NCBI GenBank assembly: GCA_937903005.1
Contig: CALFNR010000197.1
Span: forward strand, 1-41,012
Source: Clostridium_AI sp002297865
GTDB taxonomy: Bacteria; Bacillota; Clostridia; Lachnospirales; Lachnospiraceae
Direction of reading: 5' to 3'
Length of the DNA stretch: 41,012 nt
In this document: positions 32,890 to 41,000 of the stretch, piece after piece
Layout: every line of letters begins with the position of its first letter
Numbering within the stretch: position 1 is the stretch's first letter
Notes under the pieces: model-generated
What the model saw: only the letters and a program-made list of their open reading frames with translations
What the model was told of the DNA's origin: nothing
Databases searched by the model: none
Translations under genes and position numbers: made by a program

Positions 32890-34113
32890 ATGAAAGAAAA
32901 AGTAATTCTTGCTTATTCTGGTGGACTTGACACTACTGCTATTATCCCTTGGTTAAAGGAAAACTTCGATTATGAAGTTATCTGCTGCTGTATCGACTGC
33001 GGTCAGGGAGAAGAATTAGACGGATTAGAAGAAAGAGCAATCTCCTGTGGCGCATCAAAATTATACATAGAAGATGTTATCGATGAATTTTGTGATGAAT
33101 ACGTAGTTCCATGTGTTCAGGCAAATGCAATCTATGAAAATAAATATTTATTAGGAACTTCCATGGCTCGTCCAGTAATTGCGAAGAAATTAGTTGAAAT
33201 TGCCAGAAAAGAAGGCGCTACAGCAATCTGCCATGGTGCTACTGGTAAAGGAAACGACCAGATTCGTTTTGAATTAGGTATCAAAGCACTTGCTCCAGAC
33301 CTTAAGATTATTGCTGCTTGGAGAAATGATGCTTGGACGATGAATTCTCGTGAAGAAGAAATCGAATACTGCAAGGCACACGGAATTGATTTACCATTCT
33401 CCGCAGACACAAGCTACAGCCGTGACCGTAACTTATGGCACATCAGCCACGAAGGTCTTGAATTAGAAGATCCTGCTTGTGAACCAAACTTCGAACATTT
33501 ATTAGTTCTTGGTACAACTCCTGAAAAAGCTCCTGACGAAGGCGAATATGTTACTATGACATTTGAAGCCGGTGTTCCAAAGAGTGTTAACGGGAAAGAA
33601 ATGAAAGTTTCTGATATCATCCGTACTTTAAATGAATTAGGCGGAAAACATGGTATTGGTATCGTAGATATCGTAGAAAACCGTGTAGTTGGCATGAAAT
33701 CTCGTGGTGTTTATGAAACTCCTGGCGGAACAATCTTAATGGAAGCTCATCAGCAGTTAGAAGAATTAATCTTAGATAGAGATACCACTACAATGAAAAA
33801 AGTTATGGGTAACAAATTAGCTGATATCGTATATGAAGGAAAATGGTTTACACCACTTCGTGAAGCTACTCAGGCTTTCATCGAAAGCACACAGAAATAT
33901 GTTACTGGTGAAGTGAAATTCAAACTTTACAAAGGCAACATCATCAAAGCTGGCGAAACATCACCATACTCTTTATACAATGAAAGCATCGCTTCTTTCA
34001 CAACTGGTGATTTATATGACCACCATGATGCAGAAGGTTTCATCAACTTATTCGGTCTTTCTAGTAAAGTTCGTGCAATGAAAATGCAGGAAGTAGAAAG
34101 AAACAATAAATAG
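32890..34113 (+). CDS. argG: Argininosuccinate synthase
   Basis: This 407-residue enzyme joins citrulline and aspartate with ATP to form argininosuccinate. The N-terminal PP-loop LAYSGGLDTTAI (residues 8-19) binds ATP. Further signatures are GATGKGNDQIRFELG, the substrate-binding SADTSYSRDRNLWHIS, and the C-terminal ESIASFTTGDLYDHHDAEGFINLFGL. The full typical length is present. CGGAGG lies eight bases before the ATG. It is the only clear plus-strand gene here and is divergent from argJBD, sharing the intergenic control region. argH is not next to it. Confidence 0.98.
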   Translation: MKEKVILAYSGGLDTTAIIPWLKENFDYEVICCCIDCGQGEELDGLEERAISCGASKLYIEDVIDEFCDEYVVPCVQANAIYENKYLLGTSMARPVIAKKLVEIARKEGATAICHGATGKGNDQIRFELGIKALAPDLKIIAAWRNDAWTMNSREEEIEYCKAHGIDLPFSADTSYSRDRNLWHISHEGLELEDPACEPNFEHLLVLGTTPEKAPDEGEYVTMTFEAGVPKSVNGKEMKVSDIIRTLNELGGKHGIGIVDIVENRVVGMKSRGVYETPGGTILMEAHQQLEELILDRDTTTMKKVMGNKLADIVYEGKWFTPLREATQAFIESTQKYVTGEVKFKLYKGNIIKAGETSPYSLYNESIASFTTGDLYDHHDAEGFINLFGLSSKVRAMKMQEVERNNK

Positions 34114-34149
34114 TTTCAAACAATAAATAGTTTCTAAATAGTCTATTGC

Positions 34150-34184
34150 AAAAAACATCCAGACCAATCGTTTGGATGTTTTTT
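34150..34184. terminator. Bidirectional terminator between argG and the LURP-one-related gene
   Basis: AAAAAACATCCA and TGGATGTTTTTT form a perfect 11-12 bp stem around an 11-base loop. Both strands end in a T run, so it can stop argG and the convergent gene at 34249. Confidence 0.9.
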
Positions 34185-34248
34185 CATGTAATAAGGACTT
34201 GCAGCCACACACACCACAAGCCCTCATACCTCAACAATATGAAGTTTT

Positions 34249-34725
34249 TTAATTTCTGTCACTACAGTTCGCCGCATCAATGGCAATCGCAAGCATTAAT
34301 CCCATAGTCTCATCTGCTGGGTCTGCAAAATCCAGTACATAGGTGTCTCCCCAATGAAATGGTTCCTTGGATATATGTACTACCCTGGAACACCCACTCA
34401 TTACATCATAATTCCAGCCCAAGAAGTCTCCTTCCACACGCCAGCCATTGTAATCAATCTCATACTGTGGACGGAACAGCGAAAACTTTTTCTGTATGGT
34501 TCCAATCTGACAGCCACTGATTTCTATTTCAAATGCTGGAAGAAATGTAAGCAGTCTCTGGTGTATTGCACCTATCTCCCTGCCACTGCTTTTTTCATAA
34601 ATGTGAATATTGTGCCCAATTGATAAAAACTCTGCCTTTACAAAATATTTCGGATTCTCGTATTCATCATACACATCATAGGTATCCGTCCATGAAAATA
34701 CTCTCTGTTTAATGTACAGTTTCAT
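34249..34725 (-). CDS. LURP-one-related (LOR/DUF567) family protein
   Basis: This 158-residue soluble protein has the Tubby-like LURP-one-related fold: repeated beta-hairpin units such as KLYIKQRVFSWTDTYDVYDEYENPKYFVKAEF, then IHIYEKSSGREIGAIHQRLLTFLPAFEIEI and the helix LMLAIAIDAANC at the C-terminus that threads the barrel in this fold. The bacterial members (YxjI-like) have no settled function. GGGAGAG precedes the ATG at 34725, which is preferred to an ATG five codons upstream. It stands alone. Confidence 0.87.
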   Translation of the reverse strand: MKLYIKQRVFSWTDTYDVYDEYENPKYFVKAEFLSIGHNIHIYEKSSGREIGAIHQRLLTFLPAFEIEISGCQIGTIQKKFSLFRPQYEIDYNGWRVEGDFLGWNYDVMSGCSRVVHISKEPFHWGDTYVLDFADPADETMGLMLAIAIDAANCSDRN

Positions 34726-34758
34726 TGCTCTCTCCCACAAAATTATATTTATATTGTA

Positions 34759-34983
34759 TTATCGGCTTGCCTTTCTTAACTTCCTGTAATCATAGGTAAA
34801 CTTGCCAATAGTACATATATATAATATATTATACCAATTTGCATAATCTGTTGTCCATTTTGTAACGATTGATTTGGCGATACCGTATTCTTTTACGATT
34901 GATGATACTGTCTTTCCAGATTCTCTTAATGCTACAATTTGCTTTTTTAAATCGTCCGAATAATTTTTCACTTTTCCTGCCAT
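34759..34983 (-). pseudogene. Truncated IS3-type transposase OrfA fragment
   Basis: The first 52 codons (MAGKVKNYSDDLKKQIVALRE then SGKTVSSIVKEYGIAKSIVTKW) are the helix-turn-helix of an IS3-family OrfA transposase subunit. After TDYANWYN the reading frame runs into unrelated AT-rich sequence and stops. No OrfB, catalytic DDE domain or terminal inverted repeats are seen nearby. It is a remnant of an insertion at the edge of the accessory ABC cluster. From 34984 to 35138 I see no gene. Confidence 0.75.
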
Positions 34984-35138
34984 GACGTCATTCTCTTTTT
35001 TTGATGTCAATTTGTATCGGTTTCTGTATTATAACAGGCCGAATGTTATTTTTCTAATATATTATAGCCGATCCATTACAGTGATTATAGTATAGAAGTG
35101 AAGCGGACGGTAGCCACCTTCTTATGGGACGCTTACAT

Positions 35139-36410
35139 TTAATCAAATCTGATTGCATCAACTGGTTTTATCCTTGATGCCTGCAATGCAGGTATGACAG
35201 AAAATGCAACTCCTTCAGTAACGGATATAAACAGCGTAATCACTATTGTTCGAAAATGTAATTCGAGCAAGAATACAGTAAAAAAGAACTTTAACATTAT
35301 TGCAGAAAAAAAAGAATACAAAATAATACAGCATATAATATTAATAAACCAAGACGTAATTGAGATTACAATGCCCTCAAACATAAATTGCAACATAATG
35401 CCTTGCGCATTTGCACCTAATGCGCGCCGTATTCCAATTTCTGCAATACGTTCTTTAACCGAGAAAGAAAGTGTTAGCATTATAATAAATCCTGATATTA
35501 CAACAAGTGTCATTAAAATAGCATTACTAACAGCTTTAATAGCTTTTGCCACAATATTATACTTCTCAACTATGTCCATATAAGTCGTTATCTGTAATTT
35601 TTTCATATCCTGATTCTTTTTTAACCAATCCTTTACACATTTACACCCCTCTTCATAAGCTTCACTTGAAAATACGAAAACAAATGTATACTTTTTTGTT
35701 GATTGTATATTCTGATTTGTAAACCATGTTTCTGGTGTAAATAACCTACAAGTCGCATATATTTCATTTTCAGATGATAATTCACTATTAATCTTTAAAT
35801 TAGAAGAAATTGTATTTGGTAAATCAGCAATTACGCCTTTAACTTCTAATTCATATATCGTACTCATAAATCTAAACTTTATTTTTTCACCGACACTATT
35901 CTTCTTCCCAAATAACAGTTTAGATGTACTCTCTTCAATGATAACTTTAGCATCGTTTTGATTATAATCTTGTTTTGAAAAATCACTTCCGTATAGGATA
36001 TTATTCCATTTGCAATAATCACCTCCATCCTGATAATAAACTGGCTGAGATAAAAAAGAATAACTACATCCACATAATTCCATCTCAACATTTATACCAG
36101 TATTTCTATATCTTCGTTTACAAATACCAGTTGACAATAAAGTTTGATATTCTGTCAAATTTATATCTTCCTTCTCTACAACTATTTCATCAACATTCAA
36201 CTTACTACCCGAAGAAATAATCAAGCTATTTCGATCAAAGCATTTTGCTTTCTTATACTTATTTCTTATGTAGGCATTAATCACTTCATTTCCTGTTGTA
36301 AAAAGAAATAGACCAAACGCAATACCTGCAATCGTCAATCTAACTCTTAACTTATTACTAAATACTGTTTTTAACAATATATGAATTATAAATTTAATCT
36401 TTTCCAACAC
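35139..36410 (-). CDS. MacB/FtsX-type ABC transporter permease
   Basis: This 423-residue permease has the MacB layout: one transmembrane helix (about 20-45), a large extracytoplasmic domain (about 46-285) and three C-terminal helices. It ends with the coupling motif IAEIGIRRALGAN (about 320) and PALQASRIKPVDAIRFD. MacB-type proteins do not shuttle substrate through the membrane but transmit force to extracellular partners, often moving peptides, toxins or lipoproteins. The GTG start follows the stop of the ATPase gene directly, with AAAGGA upstream. It is last in the cluster. Unusual is the number of cysteines in the extracellular domain (CKRRYR, ELCGCSY, YCKWN). Confidence 0.88.
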   Translation of the reverse strand: MLEKIKFIIHILLKTVFSNKLRVRLTIAGIAFGLFLFTTGNEVINAYIRNKYKKAKCFDRNSLIISSGSKLNVDEIVVEKEDINLTEYQTLLSTGICKRRYRNTGINVEMELCGCSYSFLSQPVYYQDGGDYCKWNNILYGSDFSKQDYNQNDAKVIIEESTSKLLFGKKNSVGEKIKFRFMSTIYELEVKGVIADLPNTISSNLKINSELSSENEIYATCRLFTPETWFTNQNIQSTKKYTFVFVFSSEAYEEGCKCVKDWLKKNQDMKKLQITTYMDIVEKYNIVAKAIKAVSNAILMTLVVISGFIIMLTLSFSVKERIAEIGIRRALGANAQGIMLQFMFEGIVISITSWFINIICCIILYSFFSAIMLKFFFTVFLLELHFRTIVITLFISVTEGVAFSVIPALQASRIKPVDAIRFD

Positions 36411-37055
36411 TTAATCCTTTCCTAAATCTATTACTCTATCTGCAAATTGTGCCGCTCTCTGACTATGCGTTACCAAAATAATCGTTTTTCCCTCGCTTTT
36501 CAACTGTTTAAACAGCTCCAATACAATTGATTCATTGCAACTATCAAGATTTCCAGTTGGTTCATCGGCTAAAATGTACTCTGGCGAAAAAAGTAGTGCT
36601 CTTGCAATAGCAACTCTCTGTTTTTCTCCTCCAGAAAGAAATCTTGTTTCCATTTTCATAATATCCTTTATACTAAGCAAATCTGACAGATGTTCTAAAT
36701 GTTCCTTAAATTCTAAGGACATTTTTTTATTACTATATACAATCGGTAAAATTATATTTTCATAAACGTTTAAGTCTTCTAGCAAATTATATGACTGAAA
36801 TATGAAACCAAATTGTTCATTTCTTATTTTGCTTTTTTTTCTATCACTTAAATTATCCATACATCTTTCATTTAGAAAATATTTTCCCGAATAATCACTA
36901 TCTAACAAACCCACTATATTTAATAAGGTACTCTTTCCAATTCCTGATGGTCCTACAACCGAAATGAACTCATTATCCTGTACAGAAAAGCTTCTATCCT
37001 TAATAATAACTTTATCTTCTCTATACTGTTTTGTAATATCTATCAAATCAATCAT
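36411..37055 (-). CDS. ABC transporter ATP-binding protein (MacB/LolD type)
   Basis: This ATPase of about 214 residues pairs with the following permease. Visible are Walker A GPSGIGKST (35-43), the Q loop in FIFQSYNLLEDLNVYENIILP, signature LSGGEKQR, Walker B YILADEPTG with catalytic glutamate, and the switch histidine in LVTHSQRAA. The Q-loop sequence SYNLLEDLNVYENI is typical of the LolD/MacB subgroup. The start is uncertain: ATG at 37055 (MIDLIDITKQY) matches the family, but its GGGGGA is 14 bases away; an in-frame ATG at 37079 has no ribosome site. Confidence 0.9.
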   Translation of the reverse strand: MIDLIDITKQYREDKVIIKDRSFSVQDNEFISVVGPSGIGKSTLLNIVGLLDSDYSGKYFLNERCMDNLSDRKKSKIRNEQFGFIFQSYNLLEDLNVYENIILPIVYSNKKMSLEFKEHLEHLSDLLSIKDIMKMETRFLSGGEKQRVAIARALLFSPEYILADEPTGNLDSCNESIVLELFKQLKSEGKTIILVTHSQRAAQFADRVIDLGKD

Positions 37056-37081
37056 AATGTATAACAAGTCCCCCTTCATAT

Positions 37082-37906
37082 TTATTTTTCATTATAAGTA
37101 AAATTCTCATAAACAATATCATTTTCTGAAATTCCTGATATAATCTGAGTATATTTTCCGTCAGATATCCCTGTTTCAATAGGTTTATATTTATATGAAC
37201 CATCTTGATCTACACACGCAAAGGCATCACCATTTTCAAATTGATATATATAATTGTTCGGAATTGCTATTACTCCATTCCGTTGGCTGAGTAATATAAA
37301 AACTTGTACCTCCATTCCTGGTCTCAATAACATTTTACGTTCTTTCACTTTTACGCATATTTCGAAGGTTTTTTTATGAATTGTATCACTAATATGAACT
37401 ATTTTGCCCTCTAACCTAATTTCATTGTAAACAATATAGCACTCTGACTGATATGTAAAGTTATTAATAAGTTCTTGTGGCAACTGAACGTTACATATAA
37501 TATTTTGATAACTTAATAATGTGATAACAATTTCATCTTCATAAGTTATATTTATTACTCTAACCTTATCTTTTACCCTATACTCATTATTACCTTGCTT
37601 CGCTATAAGCATGCCTGCTTTAACAATATCACCTTGCTTTACACATATTTTATACTCGCTGTTCTTTTCAAGTCTTACATAATGATAATCATCTTGAGCA
37701 AATGTCACAGTTCCTATTTCTTCCCTATACTCGCTTATATCTGTACGCGATACCTTATATGCACTATCCAAATTCACATCATCTTCTTCTAAATCTTTAT
37801 CTGATATTTGTATTTCATACGGATCACTATTATTCAATTCAAAATTAAGATATAGAGAAAATACACATAGCACTAGTAACAATACTGTAACAATTATTCG
37901 TTTCAA
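37082..37906 (-). CDS. HlyD/MacA-like membrane-fusion (efflux adaptor) protein
   Basis: This 274-residue protein has one N-terminal membrane helix (RIIVTVLLLVLCVFSLYL) and an extracellular part resembling Gram-positive adaptors of MacB-type ABC systems. A biotinyl-lipoyl-like half motif (CVKQGDIVKAGMLIAKQG, about 94-111) is followed by a beta-barrel region (LRPGMEVQVFIL) and a C-terminal proximal domain (YKPIETGISDGKYTQIISGISENDIV). No long coiled-coil hairpin is present, which fits a one-membrane cell. The start is TTG at 37906, with GGAGGAG seven bases upstream. The ATPase follows within a few bases. Confidence 0.8.
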   Translation of the reverse strand: MKRIIVTVLLLVLCVFSLYLNFELNNSDPYEIQISDKDLEEDDVNLDSAYKVSRTDISEYREEIGTVTFAQDDYHYVRLEKNSEYKICVKQGDIVKAGMLIAKQGNNEYRVKDKVRVINITYEDEIVITLLSYQNIICNVQLPQELINNFTYQSECYIVYNEIRLEGKIVHISDTIHKKTFEICVKVKERKMLLRPGMEVQVFILLSQRNGVIAIPNNYIYQFENGDAFACVDQDGSYKYKPIETGISDGKYTQIISGISENDIVYENFTYNEK

Positions 37907-37928
37907 CTACTCACTCCTCCTGCCCTAT

Positions 37929-38867
37929 CTACTTATTCACAAGCAATGCTTCTATATATTCTTTTATGTTTTTATCATTTTCACTGTTATTTATAAAGAA
38001 TCCAGTATTATCGGCAAACATACACAATTCTTTCTTTTGATTCTTATATAAAATAATTTTTGACGTTTTTACAATATCAAACTTTCTAATACCTTGTTTA
38101 TAATTCAAATTATATGTAAATGTAGCATTATCGTTCTTTTTGAATAAATAATCCACCACCTGCTCTTTTGTAAATTCATCCTTAACCTCACCATTATCGT
38201 TACTTAACATCACTTTCATATTTGTAATGTTTAAAAAGTCAAATGCACAAAAATCACATATCTTTAAATTTTCCAAAATTGAAACGTTTGTATGAACTGG
38301 ATTATCCTTATCATTTGGAATTTTTGGATAGATAAGATCTGCGTCACCGCTAAATAGCATGTTGTCATTTCCATCTTCTACTATATTTTCATTATACCCT
38401 TTTGTATTTGCAATATGAAAATATGGTGTTTTATATTTTAGTTCTCTATCATTTATGACAAAATTTATAGCATCTATTGAAAAATCAGCTCTTTTTTTAT
38501 AATCTTCTATACCTAGTTGCAGCACACACCAATAAACATTCCATCCTTTATAGTTATATGATTGCTCAAAGTATAAATCGGAACACTGAACAGAATACTC
38601 CCCTTCCCCTGTTACATCCAATGATTTAAATTGAAAACTTTTAATTTTTTTAGTTGAAATGATTGGGATTGCAAAAGATTGTTGATAATCCATTGTTGAA
38701 TAATAGCAAAGCCCATATTTTAATATATCGCCACCATAAATTTCCACTTCCCTTTTTTCCCCTTTTGTACACCCTGCCATACATATACCGATTATGATAC
38801 ACATCAGTATGATACACAGAGAATTTCTATTCATTTTCCTTGATTTACGCAACGTTATACTATTCAC
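37929..38867 (-). CDS. Lipoprotein of unknown function in the ABC/secreted-protein cluster
   Basis: This 312-residue protein has a basic n-region, a hydrophobic core (LCIILMCIIIGI) and the lipobox CMAGC with C33. I do not recognise the rest, which is beta-rich with aromatic and lysine-rich segments (YNYKGWNVYWCVLQLGIEDYKKRADF). The start is GTG at 38867 with AAGGAG eight bases upstream; an internal ATG at codon 12 has a poorer site. It lies between the secreted 195-residue protein and the adaptor, 22 bases from the latter. A surface lipoprotein here could recognise or neutralise the secreted product, as immunity lipoproteins do, but that is a guess from position. Confidence 0.7.
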   Translation of the reverse strand: MNSITLRKSRKMNRNSLCIILMCIIIGICMAGCTKGEKREVEIYGGDILKYGLCYYSTMDYQQSFAIPIISTKKIKSFQFKSLDVTGEGEYSVQCSDLYFEQSYNYKGWNVYWCVLQLGIEDYKKRADFSIDAINFVINDRELKYKTPYFHIANTKGYNENIVEDGNDNMLFSGDADLIYPKIPNDKDNPVHTNVSILENLKICDFCAFDFLNITNMKVMLSNDNGEVKDEFTKEQVVDYLFKKNDNATFTYNLNYKQGIRKFDIVKTSKIILYKNQKKELCMFADNTGFFINNSENDKNIKEYIEALLVNK

Positions 38868-38904
38868 AATTAATTCTCCTTCCTTCGATTTTTACACGAA
38901 AAAA

Positions 38905-38942
38905 TGCAGGATATGCTCAATTGACCACAAACCTGCAAATTT
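38905..38942 (-). terminator. Putative leaky terminator after the secreted-protein gene
   Basis: On the minus strand TGCAGG (plus 38932-38937) pairs with CCTGCA (38905-38910), with flanking A/T pairs and a 21-base loop, then TTTTTTCG. The six GC-containing pairs plus T run would make a moderate terminator, allowing some read-through into the lipoprotein, adaptor and ABC genes. Confidence 0.6.
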
Positions 38943-38952
38943 TCATTAAAAA

Positions 38953-39540
38953 TTATCTAGTTACTAGAGTAGTTGTAACACCATTTCCACTGTAACAATA
39001 ACTTGTCTTAGTATAAGATGTATTCTTAGTAACTGTATTGATTTTTTTGAAATCCCATCCATACAATGTTCCCATTCCTGCCAATCTGTAATCGCCTAAA
39101 ATAAATTTACTCAAATCGTAAGTATTAGTTTGAGAAATACAGAAAGTATATGTAACTGTCGCTGAATATGAACCAGACAAGTTGGCACTTAACTCGTTAA
39201 CATCATCTGATGCTGTTACACCAAGTTCAGCACTTACAATTTTAGCAACACTACGTTCTTTCGTTACTGCCGTTGTTACTGAATATGTTTGTCCTTGGTT
39301 TTTCACCCAATCACCATAGTACACTAAACATTTGTAGAAATCTCCCACTTTCATTTTATAGTAATCTGTTAGCAATGTAGTATTCTTCTTATCAAACTCC
39401 CATGATTGATTGCTGTAATACGTTGATCTTCCATGATAATCAGGTGCGGTTTTCTTAGCTGCATAAGCAACATTTCCACATGGCATCAATAATACGGTGC
39501 ACATTGCCAAACATACTCCTTTAAATAAGTTTATTTTCAT
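38953..39540 (-). CDS. Small secreted beta-rich protein of unknown family
   Basis: This 195-residue protein has a Sec signal peptide (FKGVCLAMCTVLLMPCGNVAYA), leaving about 168 mature residues. The mature part is Ser/Thr/Tyr-rich. A central stretch alternates polar and nonpolar residues (ELSANLSGSYSATVTYTF), as in amphipathic beta-hairpins of pore-forming or aerolysin-like proteins; this is a pattern, not a match. Three mature cysteines are present (YKCLV, TFCIS, SYCYS). GGGAGG is eight bases before the ATG, and a near-consensus promoter lies upstream. It is the first gene of the ABC cluster and is separated from the others by a terminator-like hairpin, the arrangement of a highly expressed exported product. 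Confidence 0.72.
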   Translation of the reverse strand: MKINLFKGVCLAMCTVLLMPCGNVAYAAKKTAPDYHGRSTYYSNQSWEFDKKNTTLLTDYYKMKVGDFYKCLVYYGDWVKNQGQTYSVTTAVTKERSVAKIVSAELGVTASDDVNELSANLSGSYSATVTYTFCISQTNTYDLSKFILGDYRLAGMGTLYGWDFKKINTVTKNTSYTKTSYCYSGNGVTTTLVTR

Positions 39541-39636
39541 TTTTTAAAACCTCCCATTAATTAATAAAGCAAATCTAATTTTTAGAGTAAATCTAATATT
39601 GCCCCCTAAGATACTTACTCATTAGGCACCTTACAT

Positions 39637-39665
39637 ATATTAACTTATTTTCTATAATCTGTCAA
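39637..39665 (-). promoter_or_regulatory. Strong promoter of the secreted-protein/ABC cluster
   Basis: A perfect TTGACA -35 (plus 39660-39665) and TAATAT -10 (39637-39642) are 17 bp apart on the minus strand. The 5' leader of about 90 bases contains a near-direct repeat, ATTAGATTTAC and ATTAGATTTGC (near 39569-39597). Nothing else is evident there. Confidence 0.8.
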
Positions 39666-39703
39666 GTTTTTATCTTATATTCCAATAGTAGTTAAAATGT
39701 GAC

Positions 39704-39994
39704 TCAACCTTTATAGCTATTATGCCCAGTGGATTGGTAGTGATGAACGCCGTATTTCCAGATGAGGTAGGACGGGATTAAGAAGAGGAAGACAAATAGA
39801 GGGGTGAGGCTGTAAAGAGGGGCTGTCTTTTTGTCTAGAAGATAGAGTAAGGGGTAATATTGAACTAGGGCATAGGGAATAAGGAAGGTGTTGAACTGAA
39901 GGAGTCGCTTTCCATAGATTTCCATAGGAAAACGAAGCCGAAAAAATGACTTTGCTGTTTTCGCCCCATTCAAAAGGAGCAAAATGCTCTGCAT
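39704..39994 (-). pseudogene. C-terminal remnant of an ABC-2-type permease (ABC2_membrane_6/DUF990)
   Basis: The 96-codon frame keeps only the last 70-75 residues of this roughly 260-residue permease family: the PMEIYGKRLLQFNTFLIPYALVQYYP segment, one helix (SLTPLFVFLFLIPSYLIWKYG) and the family ending HHYQSTGHN. The first 22 residues do not look homologous. AAGGAAGGGG stands just before the ATG, so a short product could be made, but the upstream two thirds of the gene and its ATPase partner are missing. It is best treated as a decayed gene. Confidence 0.7.
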
Positions 39995-40010
39995 TTGCCC
40001 CTTCCTTTTC

Positions 40011-40886
40011 CTAATTATTTATTGCAGTAACCTTCATGTTACCGTTCTCATCAAGATTAATCCAAACATTATACTGACCATCTCCAAGCATTACACCATC
40101 AGCCGTATTTCCAAACATTAGATTTGGATAAGCAACCGCCATAGACGCTACAAACCCATCTGTAAAAATCACTTCATCTCCTAATGCTTCAAACCCTTCT
40201 TTGGTTTCAATGGTCTGAATTGCCTGATTTACATGTACGGTAATTGGAAATGACACATAACTAGAAAATGCTTTAAAATCATATCCGTTAATGGAATCTA
40301 AAACTTTCTGTGCAAATTCTTCTACTGCCTCATTGCTGCCAATTGTATATAAATGCTCTTTATCTTCTGTATAATTAATCGATTCTAATGTCAAGTCTAC
40401 ATCCTTAAGTTCTGTTTTTCTCTCATAAAAATAGCCTTTTAAAGCGTCATCTTTTTGCTGTTTTAACAATATATAGTATCGGTCATCATGAAATCGAATT
40501 CCATCCTCTAACAGTTCACACGAAAATGAATGCTTCTCCGCTCGATACGCTCCAACAAAGGTAATCTGTGCTTCATTCGCTTCTTTATCATACCAGAGAT
40601 CAAGTATTACTTCTTCATCGCCAAACATACCCTTATACAAATTATGTGCTTTTTCCTCTGCACTCAATGCAATCCCTTTTAATTCTTCTAACGCATCAAT
40701 ATCTATGGAAGGAACTTCTGCATCCTCTGTTGTAAGTACTTCCGATGAAACGACTTCAGTTGCAGCCGGTTTGCTAGAAGTTGGAGGCTTTTTTGTCGTA
40801 ACCTGATTATTTTTTTGACATCCAGCCAATGCAAACGTTGTTACACAAAAAGCAATAACAGCACCTAAGCAAATTTTCTTTCTCAC
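40011..40886 (-). CDS. Lipoprotein of unknown function
   Basis: This 291-residue lipoprotein has the signal KKICLGAVIAFCVTTFALAGC with C23 lipidated. A Thr/Ser/Pro-rich linker of about 30 residues follows, then two apparent alpha/beta parts. The middle part (about 60-160) includes NLYKGMFGDEEVILDLWYDKEANEAQITFVGAYRAEKHSFSCEL. The C-terminal part (about 195-291) has FAQKVLDSINGYDFKAFSSYVSFPITVHV and ends GQYNVWINLDENGNMKVTAINN. The latter resembles small NTF2-like extracellular domains, with low certainty. GTG at 40886 is chosen because GGAG lies eight bases upstream and it gives a proper signal peptide. Confidence 0.8.
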   Translation of the reverse strand: MRKKICLGAVIAFCVTTFALAGCQKNNQVTTKKPPTSSKPAATEVVSSEVLTTEDAEVPSIDIDALEELKGIALSAEEKAHNLYKGMFGDEEVILDLWYDKEANEAQITFVGAYRAEKHSFSCELLEDGIRFHDDRYYILLKQQKDDALKGYFYERKTELKDVDLTLESINYTEDKEHLYTIGSNEAVEEFAQKVLDSINGYDFKAFSSYVSFPITVHVNQAIQTIETKEGFEALGDEVIFTDGFVASMAVAYPNLMFGNTADGVMLGDGQYNVWINLDENGNMKVTAINN

Positions 40887-40919
40887 TCCACACTCTCCTT
40901 TTTCTTTAACGCTTCCCTC

Positions 40920-40948
40920 ATTATAATACAAACAAATAGAAGAGACAA
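40920..40948 (-). promoter_or_regulatory. Promoter of the lipoprotein gene
   Basis: TTGTCT (plus 40943-40948) and TATAAT (40920-40925) are 17 bp apart on the minus strand, 34 bases before the GTG start. Confidence 0.75.
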
Positions 40949-40980
40949 GAAAAACAGGCTCTATAATAAATGTTGGGGTA

Positions 40981-41000
40981 TGTGAATGAACTCATTCACA
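40981..41000. promoter_or_regulatory. 20-bp inverted repeat upstream of the lipoprotein promoter
   Basis: TGTGAATGAACTCATTCACA has perfect nine-base arms and a two-base centre, 32 bp upstream of the -35 box. The TGAATGA/TCATTCA half-sites resemble operators of TetR-family regulators such as Bacillus FadR, though the spacing is shorter. It may also belong to a gene just beyond the window edge. Confidence 0.45.

Noticed and set aside
34759..34983. A functional transcription regulator with helix-turn-helix
   Set aside because: The sequence matches the IS3 OrfA start and breaks off into non-homologous DNA, so a transposase remnant is more likely.
38953..39540. A lactococcin 972-type or double-glycine bacteriocin
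   Set aside because: It has a Sec signal peptide rather than a double-glycine leader, and it is longer than lactococcin 972 without its recognisable motifs; only the locus layout is reminiscent.
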